A stretch of 64,000 nucleotides of DNA, taken from assembly GCF_009674885.1 (NCBI RefSeq), contig NZ_WKKA01000006.1, forward strand, positions 1-64,000. Reading direction: 5' to 3'. The translations under genes and the position numbers were made by a program. Of the stretch, positions 8,472-16,034 are shown one piece after another. Source of the stretch: Paracoccus sp. S-4012 (GTDB taxonomy: Bacteria; Pseudomonadota; Alphaproteobacteria; Rhodobacterales; Rhodobacteraceae). Below the pieces are notes generated by a model, which searched no databases, was not told where the DNA came from, and saw only the letters and a list, made by a program, of their open reading frames with translations. How positions within the stretch are numbered: the first letter of the stretch is position 1; each line of letters opens with the position of its first letter.

Positions 8472-10796
8472 GTGACCGGCACGTCCGACGACGCCACGAC
8501 CCAGAACCCGGCAACGCCCCATTATCCCGGCCCCGCAGGCGGCTATGGCTCGCTCGAGGGCATCAGCAAGGTTCTCGCGGGCCATCCGCCGTCGCCCGCC
8601 GCGATCGACACGCTGCGGCGCCAGAACAAGCCCGGCGGGCATATGTGCACCTCCTGCGCCTGGGCCAAGCCGAAGCATCCGCATCTGGCGGAGTTCTGCG
8701 AGAACGGCGCCAAGGCCACGATCTGGGACCTCGACCGCGCCAGTTGCGGCCCGGAGTTCCTCGAGCGCCATCCGGTGACGGAACTCTGGGGCTGGACCAG
8801 CCACGACCTTGAGGCGAAGGGCCGGCTGACGCATCCGATGCGCTTCGATCATGCCAGCGGCTGCTACCGCGAGACGAGCTGGGAGGAGGCCTTCAGCGGC
8901 ATCGGCAAGGCGCTCCGGCGGCTGCGGGCGCAGGATCCGAGGTCGGTGGTCTTCTACGCCTCGGGACGCGCGGCGCTCGAGACCTCGTTCATGTGGCAGC
9001 TTCTGGCGCGCCTCTACGGCAACAACAACCTGCCCGACTCCTCCAACATGTGCCACGAGACGACCAGCGTCGCGCTCGAGAAATACATCGGCTCGCCGGT
9101 CGGCACCTGCGTCCTCGACGATTTCGAGCATTGCGACCTGATGCTGTTCATGGGTCAGAACACCGGCACCGCGAGCCCGCGCTTCCTGCACCAGATACAG
9201 ACGGCGGTGGAGCGTGGCTGCCGGGTCATCACCTTCAACCCGATCCGGGAGCCCGGCCTCCTCGGCTTTCGCAACCCGCAGCGGCCGAGACAGATGCTGG
9301 GTGGGCCGGTCACGAAGATCTCCGACCCCTATCTGCAGATCCGTCCGGGCGGCGATCTCGCGGCGCTCATGGGCGTCATCAAGCGGGTGTTCGAGATGGA
9401 GGAGGCCGAGGGCAACATCCTCGACCGCGACTTCATCGACGCCCATACGACCGGCTTCGCCGCGCTGCGCCAGCGGGTGGACGCGACCCCGTGGCAGGAG
9501 ATCGAGGCGGAGTCGGGGCTGACCCGCGCGCATCTGACCGAGGTGGGGACGGTCTATGCCCGCTCGAAGGCGGCGATAGCGATGTATGGCATGGGGCTGA
9601 CCCAGCATGTGCATGGCGGCGAGACGCTGGGGATGCTGGTCAACCTGATGCTGCTGCGCGGCAACATCGGCAGGCAAGGCGCCGGCATCTCGCCGGTGCG
9701 TGGGCATTCCAACGTGCAGGGGCAGCGCACGGTCGGCATCGCCGACGACCCGAGCCTCGTGCCGATGGACAAGCTGGCCGACCTCTTCGGCTTCGATCCG
9801 CCGCGCGAGAAGGGCCGCACCACCGTCGAGGTGGCCGAGGGGATCATCGACGGGTCCGTGCGCGGCTTCCTGCAACTCGGCGGCAACTTCGCCTGCTCGA
9901 TCCCCGACACCGGCCGGGCCGAGCCGCACTGGGCCGACCTCGAACTGGTGGTGAATGTGGCGACCAAGCTCAACCGCTCGCATCTGCTGCCGGGCAAGGA
10001 GACGTGGCTGCTGCCCTGCCTGGTGCGATCCGAGGAGGACATGCAGGCCAGCGGCCCGCAGACGGTGTCGATCGAGGACTCGCTCTCCCACATCCACGCC
10101 TCGCTGGGGAAGGTGACGCCCCATGCCGAGACGCTGCTTTCCGAGCCCGCCCTCGTCGCCGGGATTGCCAAGGCGGCGCTCGACCCGAATCCGCGGGTGA
10201 AGTGGGACGAATGGGTCGGCGACTATGCCAGGGTGCGGGCGCTGATCGAGGCGGTCTGGCCCGAGGAGTTCGAGGGTTACGAGAGCCGGATGCGCGAGCC
10301 GGGCGGCTTTCACAAGGGCAACAAGGCCCGCCAGCGCATCTGGAAGACCGAGAGCGGCAGGGCCGAGTTCACCGCCCCCGAAGTGCTGAGCGGGCTCGGC
10401 CGGCCGCTGGAGGATGGCGAGTTCACGCTCGTCACCCTGCGCTCGAACGACCAGTTCAACACGACCATTTACGGCTATGACGATCGCATGCGAGGCTTGG
10501 CCCGAAACCGCATGATCGTGCTGATGAACCCGGACGAGATCGCACGAGCGGGGCTGGAGGAGGGGCAGCATGTCCGCATGGTGTGCGCCGAGGAGGATGG
10601 CCACCGGCGCGAGCTGGGCGGGCTGATGGTCACGCCTTACGACCTGCCCGATCGCTGCGTCGCGGCCTACTACCCGGAGATCAATCCGCTGATCCCGGTG
10701 GGCCTGCACGACCGGATGTCGAAGACCCCGGCCTACAAGGGAACCCCGGTCCGGCTGGTGCCGGACGCGGCCAGCGGAGGGAGCGGACGTGCCTGA
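8472..10796 (+). CDS. FdhF/YdeP-family molybdopterin oxidoreductase, alpha subunit
   Basis: This 774-residue protein belongs to the formate-dehydrogenase-alpha-like group that includes E. coli YdeP. The N-terminus has a reduced iron-sulfur motif (C59, C62 and C76 in CTSCAWAK to FCENGAK). C194 in SSNMCHETTSVA sits where formate dehydrogenases have the molybdenum-ligating Sec or Cys. A dinucleotide-binding tail follows (LRSNDQFNTTIYGYDDRMRG, NPLIPVG). The GTG start at 8472 is chosen for the AGGGGAAG ribosome site just before it; the frame is open further upstream but has no family match there. The substrate is unknown; YdeP-type proteins lack proven formate activity and are linked to acid resistance. 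Its end overlaps ctaG by eight bases, so it is probably co-translated with the oxidase genes. No fdhD lies in the window. Confidence 0.88.
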   Translation: MTGTSDDATTQNPATPHYPGPAGGYGSLEGISKVLAGHPPSPAAIDTLRRQNKPGGHMCTSCAWAKPKHPHLAEFCENGAKATIWDLDRASCGPEFLERHPVTELWGWTSHDLEAKGRLTHPMRFDHASGCYRETSWEEAFSGIGKALRRLRAQDPRSVVFYASGRAALETSFMWQLLARLYGNNNLPDSSNMCHETTSVALEKYIGSPVGTCVLDDFEHCDLMLFMGQNTGTASPRFLHQIQTAVERGCRVITFNPIREPGLLGFRNPQRPRQMLGGPVTKISDPYLQIRPGGDLAALMGVIKRVFEMEEAEGNILDRDFIDAHTTGFAALRQRVDATPWQEIEAESGLTRAHLTEVGTVYARSKAAIAMYGMGLTQHVHGGETLGMLVNLMLLRGNIGRQGAGISPVRGHSNVQGQRTVGIADDPSLVPMDKLADLFGFDPPREKGRTTVEVAEGIIDGSVRGFLQLGGNFACSIPDTGRAEPHWADLELVVNVATKLNRSHLLPGKETWLLPCLVRSEEDMQASGPQTVSIEDSLSHIHASLGKVTPHAETLLSEPALVAGIAKAALDPNPRVKWDEWVGDYARVRALIEAVWPEEFEGYESRMREPGGFHKGNKARQRIWKTESGRAEFTAPEVLSGLGRPLEDGEFTLVTLRSNDQFNTTIYGYDDRMRGLARNRMIVLMNPDEIARAGLEEGQHVRMVCAEEDGHRRELGGLMVTPYDLPDRCVAAYYPEINPLIPVGLHDRMSKTPAYKGTPVRLVPDAASGGSGRA

Positions 10797-11514
10797 CACC
10801 CCGATCGCCTATTGCGGCGCGGCCCCGCTTCCGGGCGAGCTGATGACGGTCTGGAACCTCGACCCGGTGCTGCTGGCCGGGCTGGGGGTCCTCGCCTGGG
10901 CCTGCCATGCCCGTGCGACCCGCCCCGGCGCCGCCTGGGCGGGCTTCGCGCTGGCGGTGCTGGTCTTCGTCTCGCCGCTCTGCAACCTGACCTCGGCGCT
11001 GTTCTCGGCCCGCGTGCTGCACCACGTCCTGCTGACGGCCGCCATCGCACCCCTGCTGGTCCGCGGCTTCGGCCTCGAGCGTTTCGCCATCGGCGGCGGC
11101 CTTGCGGCGGCGGGGGTCCATGCGGTGCTGATGTGGCTCTGGCACATGCCCGGCGCCTATGCTTGGGGGCTCGGCAGCGTGCCGGGCTACTGGCTGATGC
11201 AGGCGACGCTGCTGCTCAGCGCGCTGTGGCTCTGGTCGGTGATCCTCGGCCGCGCCGGCGGAGCGGCGCTTGGCGCGGCGGCGGCGAGCTTCATCCAGAT
11301 GGGGATGCTGGGCGCGGTGATCGTCTTCGCCTCCGTCCCCCTCTACGGCGCGCATCTGCTTACCACCGCACCCTGGGGCCTCACCGCGCTTGAGGACCAG
11401 CAGCTTGCCGGCCTGCTGATGTGGGTGCCGGCGGCGGGGCCCTACATGGCGGCGATCCTCTGGCAGGTGATGGTGCTTCTGCGCGAGGACGAGCCGGCGG
11501 CCGGCCACGCATGA
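10789..11514 (+). CDS. ctaG: CtaG, cytochrome c oxidase assembly factor (caa3 type)
   Basis: This 241-residue polytopic membrane protein has about seven hydrophobic segments and the family's histidine motifs (SARVLHHVLLTAAIAPLLV and VHAVLMWLWHMPGAY). Members of this CtaG family, unrelated to Cox11-type CtaG, are needed to assemble caa3-type oxidases, probably by helping copper insertion. The GTG start at 10789 lies inside the end of the molybdoenzyme gene behind GGAGGGAG. The stop overlaps the next start (ATGA at 11511). The position in front of oxidase subunits II and I fits assembly of the oxidase encoded downstream. Confidence 0.88.
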   Translation: MPDTPIAYCGAAPLPGELMTVWNLDPVLLAGLGVLAWACHARATRPGAAWAGFALAVLVFVSPLCNLTSALFSARVLHHVLLTAAIAPLLVRGFGLERFAIGGGLAAAGVHAVLMWLWHMPGAYAWGLGSVPGYWLMQATLLLSALWLWSVILGRAGGAALGAAAASFIQMGMLGAVIVFASVPLYGAHLLTTAPWGLTALEDQQLAGLLMWVPAAGPYMAAILWQVMVLLREDEPAAGHA

Positions 11515-12077
11515 CGGCCGAGACCTGGGTCTGGCTGCTCAAGTTCGTGCATGTGTCGGCGATCGCCATGTGGGTAGGTGGGCTGTTGTCGATGCCCTAC
11601 CTCATCTGGCAACGCCACGGGCTGCTGGAGAGCGTGGGGGCGCACGCCGTCCACCGGCTGCACCGGGCGGTGCGGATGGTCCATGTCGGCATGACCTCGC
11701 CCGCGGCAGTCATCGCCATCGGCACGGGCGTGCCGCTGATCTTCCTGCGCGAGACCTATGACCCCTGGTTCATGGCCAAGCTGCTCTTCGTGGGCGTGCT
11801 GGTCCTCGCCCACAACATCGCCAGCCGGACCGAGCGTCGCGTCTTCGCCGACGACCCGGTGCGCGCCGATCCTGACGAGGGCGGCGGCGAGACGGGCGTG
11901 CGGCTCAGCGGAGCGCGGGCGCTGGCCCTCGGCGTGATGATCGCCATCGGCTCCAGCGGGGTTCTCGTCACGGTTCTCGGCAAGCCCGACTGGAACCTTC
12001 GCGCGCTGGCGCCGGAGCTGCTTCAGCCCGGCGCGCTTGGCCCCATCCTCGCCCGCCTCATCCCCTGGACATATTGA
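11511..12077 (+). CDS. CopD/HemJ-like integral membrane protein
   Basis: This 188-residue protein has four to five membrane segments. LKFVHVSAIAMWVGGLLSMP near the N-terminus carries the conserved histidine of CopD-like and HemJ (protoporphyrinogen oxidase) families, and VRMVHVGMTSPAAVIAIGTG and WFMAKLLFVGVLVLAHNIAS follow. It could handle copper or haem for the oxidase; the sequence does not decide. It overlaps ctaG by the ATGA tetranucleotide, so translation is probably coupled. Its last 20 bases overlap the end of the convergent DUF2231 gene. Confidence 0.75.
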   Translation: MTAETWVWLLKFVHVSAIAMWVGGLLSMPYLIWQRHGLLESVGAHAVHRLHRAVRMVHVGMTSPAAVIAIGTGVPLIFLRETYDPWFMAKLLFVGVLVLAHNIASRTERRVFADDPVRADPDEGGGETGVRLSGARALALGVMIAIGSSGVLVTVLGKPDWNLRALAPELLQPGALGPILARLIPWTY

Positions 12078-12594
12078 TCCCGATGCCCTCCTCGAAGATC
12101 AGCTTGCCGCCGTGGTATCCCGCAACGCCCGCGAGGACGGTGCAGATCAGCGACAGCGCGAGGGCGTCGGGCACCACCGGCAGGCCGACGAGGCGCAGAC
12201 CCCAGCTGGCGGCAAGCGCGGCGAGGAAGGTCATGCCCGCCGAGGCATGGGTCCAGCTGGCGGCGCGGGCGCGGATGCCGGGGACCAGCAGTACCTCGAC
12301 GATGCCGACGAGGCTGGCGAGCGCGCCGCTGAGGAAGGCCCCGCCCGCGGCCCAGGTCCCGGCCCGGGCGAAGAAGGGATCGCCGGTGATCCACACGAGC
12401 AGGTCGCAGCCCAGCACGGCGATGGCGAGCGCGATGGGGAAATGCACCAGCATCGCATGGACCGGATGGCCGATCACCGCGACGGCGGATTCGGTGCTCT
12501 TGGCCTCGATCTCGGCCACGACCGGGCTGGTCGGGTGCTCCTCGCCGCCGTTCTCGTCGCCGGAGACGGTCGAATGATCGGATCGTTGCGCCAT
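12058..12594 (-). CDS. DUF2231 membrane protein
   Basis: This 178-residue protein has a soluble acidic lead of about 40 residues and then GHPVHAMLVHFPIALAIAVL, the signature of DUF2231, followed by three more hydrophobic helices (WAAGGAFLSGALASLVGIVE, then MTFLAALAASWGLRLVG, then LALSLICTVLAGVAGYHGGK). The paired histidines suggest haem or metal binding, but no function is known. DUF2231 genes often sit beside caa3-type oxidases and CtaG. Here it is the only minus-strand gene in the unit. Its ATG at 12594 lies inside the start region of coxB, so one of the two starts may be further in. Confidence 0.75.
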   Translation of the reverse strand: MAQRSDHSTVSGDENGGEEHPTSPVVAEIEAKSTESAVAVIGHPVHAMLVHFPIALAIAVLGCDLLVWITGDPFFARAGTWAAGGAFLSGALASLVGIVEVLLVPGIRARAASWTHASAGMTFLAALAASWGLRLVGLPVVPDALALSLICTVLAGVAGYHGGKLIFEEGIGINMSRG

Positions 12595-13395
12595 GTTGCC
12601 CTCGCTTCCCTGCGCCGCAGCCTGATCTCGGGGGCAACACTTGTCACGCTCGCCGGTTGCGAGGCGCTGCCGCTTCCATCGCTGCATCCGATGGGCGCGG
12701 TCGCCGCGGACATCTCGGCCATCACCTGGACGCTGATCGGGCTTTTCGGCGCTATCTGGATCGCGATGGTCGTCCTGTTCCTCGTGGTGGCGCTGCGGCC
12801 CGGCCCGCTCGCACGGCCGCGGACCAGCACCTGGGCGATCTGGGGCGGCGTCGTGCTGCCCCTGGGCGTGTCGATCCCGCTCTTCGTCTGGGGCGCGGTG
12901 GTGGCGCACCGGGTCTGGCCCGAGGGTGGCCCGGACGTGACCCGGATCGAGGTGCTGGCCTATCAGTGGGGCTGGGAGTTCACCTATCCCGATTTCCCCG
13001 GCGCGGTCAGCGAGGATGTCCTCTACCTGCCCGCGCGGACCGATGTTGAACTGTCGATGCGCTCGCGCGACGTGATCCATTCGGTCTGGATTCCGCGCCT
13101 CGCGGGCAAGCTGGACGCGTTGCCGGGCTATGTCGGCACGCTGACGCTCCGCGCCGACGCGCCGGCGGTGATCGAGGGGCAATGCGCCGAGTTCTGCGGC
13201 CTCGGCCATACCGAGATGCGCTTCATCGTCGACATCCGCACGCCCGAGGACCACGCGAGCGCCGTGCAGGGGCTGATCGACGGCACCACGCCCGCCACCA
13301 TCGCCGAGGTCTCGGACGAGACCCTGATCGCGGCGCAGGGCGCGGCCATCGCCGCCACCCGCGCCCCCGCCGCCATCGAGGGGCTTGCCCGATGA
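12574..13395 (+). CDS. coxB: Cytochrome c oxidase subunit II (CuA type), lipoprotein
   Basis: This 273-residue protein has a lipoprotein signal with cysteine 29 in VTLAGC, two membrane helices (about 46-72 and 88-110) and a CuA domain. CuA ligands are present: H169 in DVIHSVWIP, then C204, C208, H212 and M215 in CAEFCGLGHTEM. LAYQWGWEFTYPD is the usual aromatic electron-entry region. It should take electrons from cytochrome c in the periplasm. By hand alignment, the glutamate that opens the K proton channel in A-type oxidases is tryptophan here (W87 in STWAIWGG). It overlaps the next gene by ATGA. The start at 12574 overlaps the divergent DUF2231 start; TTG at 12586 is an alternative. Confidence 0.87.
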   Translation: MIGSLRHVALASLRRSLISGATLVTLAGCEALPLPSLHPMGAVAADISAITWTLIGLFGAIWIAMVVLFLVVALRPGPLARPRTSTWAIWGGVVLPLGVSIPLFVWGAVVAHRVWPEGGPDVTRIEVLAYQWGWEFTYPDFPGAVSEDVLYLPARTDVELSMRSRDVIHSVWIPRLAGKLDALPGYVGTLTLRADAPAVIEGQCAEFCGLGHTEMRFIVDIRTPEDHASAVQGLIDGTTPATIAEVSDETLIAAQGAAIAATRAPAAIEGLAR

Positions 13396-15995
13396 CCGAC
13401 ATCCCGGCCACTGCCACCGGCCCCCCCGACGAGGCGCAGGACGACGCCGCCGCCGTCACCCTGCCGCGGCCGGTGGCGCCCGATGACGGGATGGCGCCGA
13501 TCGCCCGCCACAAGGCGCTGCACGCGATCTGGAATCCCGGCCGGGGGCTCTACGGCTTCACGACCACGATCAACCACTCAGTTCTCGGCGTCCGCTTCAT
13601 GGTCACGGCGGGGATCTTCTTCGCCATCGGCGGGATCCTGTCGATGCTGATCCGGGCGCAGCTGGCGACGCCCGACAGCGGGTTCCTCACCGCGGATACC
13701 TACAACCAGATCTTCACCATGCACGGCACGGTGATGATGTTCCTCTTCGCCATCCCCATGCTGGAGGGCTTCGGCCTCTACATCCTGCCGAAGATGCTGG
13801 GCACGCGCGACATCGCCTTCCCGCGGCTCGGGGCTTACGGCTACTGGTGCTACCTGTTCGGCGGCTCGATCCTGGTCGTGTCGATGCTGTTCGGCGCGGC
13901 CCCGGATGCGGGCTGGTTCATGTACACGCCGCTGTCGTCGGACGTCTACACGCCGGGGATCAGCGCCGATGTCTGGCTGCTCGGCGTCACCTTCGTCGAG
14001 ATCTCCGGCCTGACCATGGCGGTCGAGCTGGTGGTCTCGATCCTCCTGATGCGGGCGCCGGGGATGAGCCTCGGGCGGATGCCGATCCTCGCCTGGTACT
14101 ACCTCGTGACCTCGGCGATGATGGTCGTCGGCTTCCCGCCGCTGATCGCCGGCTCGCTGATGCTGGAGGCCGAGCGCGCCTTCGGCTTCGCCTTCTTTGA
14201 TCCGCTGAGGGGCGGCAGCCCGCTGCTCTGGCAGCACCTGTTCTGGCTCTTCGGCCACCCGGAGGTCTACATCATCTTCCTGCCCGGCGCGGGCATCCTC
14301 TCGACCATGATCCCGACGCTCTGCGGGGTGCCGCTGCGGGGCTACCGGATCGTGGTCGCCGCGATCGTCGGCATGGGCATCATCAGCTTCCTCATCTGGG
14401 CGCACCACATGTTCACCGTGGGCCTGCCGCTCATGGGGCTGCACTTCTTCTCGGTCAGCTCGGTGCTGGTCGCGGTGCCGACGGCGGTGCAGATCTTCGC
14501 TTGGCTGGCCACCATGGCGAAGGGGCGGACGCGGCGGACGATGCCGATGCTCTATGTCTTCGGCTTCGTGGTGATCTTCGTGAATGGCGGCCTCACCGGC
14601 GTCATGGTCGCCATCGCGCCCTTCAACTGGCAGGTCCACGACACGCATTTCATCACTGCGCACATGCATTACGTGCTGATCGGTGGCTTCCTGTTCCCGC
14701 TGCTCGGCGCGCTCTACTACTGGATGCCGCATGTGACCGGACGGCTGAACCTGCAGAGCGTCGGCATCCCCGCCTTCTGGCTGATCTTCGCGGGCTTCAA
14801 CGGCACCTTCCTGCTGATGCACCTGACCGGGCTGCTGGGGATGCGGCGGCGGGTGCATGGCTATGAATGGGCCGACGGCTGGCACTGGCTGAACCTGCTC
14901 TCGTCGGTCAGCGGCTTCGTGCTGGCGATGGGACTGGCGCTGGTGCTGGCCGACATCATCCTGCACCGCAAGCTGGGGCAGCAGTTCCGCCGCAATCCAT
15001 GGGAGGCGCAGACGCTGGAATGGGCGATCCCGACCCCGCCCGCCAGCTACGCCTTCGCCGCGATCCCGGCGATCAACAGCCGCGCCGACAAGCTCGATCC
15101 CGACCGCCTCGGCCGCGAGCTTGCCGGGGGCGAGGGGTATCTCGCGATCCCGCGCGGCTGGCAGGAGACGATGGTCGTGGACATGCGGACCGGCCGGCCG
15201 GACCATATCGTGATCCTGCCGCGGAACACGGTGCTGCCGCTGCTGACCGGCCTGGCGACCGCGGCGGCGATCCTGGGGATGCTGTTCAAGGTCTACGCCG
15301 CCGCGATCGGTTTCGCCGGGCTGGTGGTGGTGCTGTTCCTGATCTCGGCCGCGCGCTCGGGGCAGAAGGAGGACCACGGCCTGATCGACGCCGGGCAGGG
15401 CCTGAAGCTGCCCGTCCATACCGAGGTCGCGCGCCCGCTGCCGGTGAGGGCCACGCAGATCACGCTCTTCGCCGATGGCGCGCTCTTTGCGTCGCTGCTG
15501 TTCGGCGTGGCCTATCTGCGCTTCGCCTCGCCCGGCTGGCCGCCGCCCGAGGCGGCCCGGATGCGCGGCGAGACGGGCGAGATGCTGATCCTGCTCGCCG
15601 CCGGGGCGGTCGTGACGCTCGCGACCTGCGTCCTGCGCCGCTGGTGGGTGGCGCGGAACGCCGAAGGCGGTGGCTGGGGCGTGGTGCCATGGCTCACCGG
15701 CGCCGTCGAGCTGGCGGCGGGGGCGGCGCTGGTGTTGCTGCTCTGGTCCGGCTGGCTGCCCGATCCGCGCGCCCACGCGCTGGGGGCCACGATGGGCGCG
15801 CTGGTGGCCTATGCAATCCTGCATGTCGGGGTGGGCTTCCTGATGACGGTCGCGACGCTGATCCGCCGGATGCTGGGCCGGGTGGGGATGCGCCGCCGCT
15901 ACGAGCTGGAACTGGCGCGGATCTGGACCGACTACACCGCCGCGACGACGGCGGTCGCGCTGGGGGTGGCGGCGGCGCTGGTGCTGACCCTCTGA
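13392..15995 (+). CDS. coxA: Fused cytochrome c oxidase subunit I-III
   Basis: This 867-residue protein has subunit I in residues 1 to about 620 and a shortened subunit III-like domain from about 670 (RATQITLFADGALFASLLFG onward). Haem and copper ligands are complete: H111 in TMHGTVMMF, H289 and Y293 in GHPEVY, H338 and H339 in AHHMFTVG, and H416, H424 and H426 in HDTHFITAHMHYVL. D140 and E291 of the D proton channel are kept. The K-channel lysine, which lies 28 residues after the second copper histidine in bovine subunit I, is glutamine here (Q367 in PTAVQIFAW). This is a cytochrome c-consuming terminal oxidase in the inner membrane, last in an operon with ctaG and coxB. Confidence 0.87.
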   Translation: MTDIPATATGPPDEAQDDAAAVTLPRPVAPDDGMAPIARHKALHAIWNPGRGLYGFTTTINHSVLGVRFMVTAGIFFAIGGILSMLIRAQLATPDSGFLTADTYNQIFTMHGTVMMFLFAIPMLEGFGLYILPKMLGTRDIAFPRLGAYGYWCYLFGGSILVVSMLFGAAPDAGWFMYTPLSSDVYTPGISADVWLLGVTFVEISGLTMAVELVVSILLMRAPGMSLGRMPILAWYYLVTSAMMVVGFPPLIAGSLMLEAERAFGFAFFDPLRGGSPLLWQHLFWLFGHPEVYIIFLPGAGILSTMIPTLCGVPLRGYRIVVAAIVGMGIISFLIWAHHMFTVGLPLMGLHFFSVSSVLVAVPTAVQIFAWLATMAKGRTRRTMPMLYVFGFVVIFVNGGLTGVMVAIAPFNWQVHDTHFITAHMHYVLIGGFLFPLLGALYYWMPHVTGRLNLQSVGIPAFWLIFAGFNGTFLLMHLTGLLGMRRRVHGYEWADGWHWLNLLSSVSGFVLAMGLALVLADIILHRKLGQQFRRNPWEAQTLEWAIPTPPASYAFAAIPAINSRADKLDPDRLGRELAGGEGYLAIPRGWQETMVVDMRTGRPDHIVILPRNTVLPLLTGLATAAAILGMLFKVYAAAIGFAGLVVVLFLISAARSGQKEDHGLIDAGQGLKLPVHTEVARPLPVRATQITLFADGALFASLLFGVAYLRFASPGWPPPEAARMRGETGEMLILLAAGAVVTLATCVLRRWWVARNAEGGGWGVVPWLTGAVELAAGAALVLLLWSGWLPDPRAHALGATMGALVAYAILHVGVGFLMTVATLIRRMLGRVGMRRRYELELARIWTDYTAATTAVALGVAAALVLTL

Positions 15996-16034
15996 GGGCC
16001 GCCGGGCTTCCCGCGCGGCCGCGACGACGGAGGG

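Noticed and set aside
8172..10799. Minus-strand open frame of 875 codons
   Set aside because: Antisense of the molybdopterin oxidoreductase, whose plus-strand motifs are clear.
13578..15824. Minus-strand open frame of 748 codons
   Set aside because: Antisense of the fused oxidase gene; histidine- and arginine-rich with no family match.
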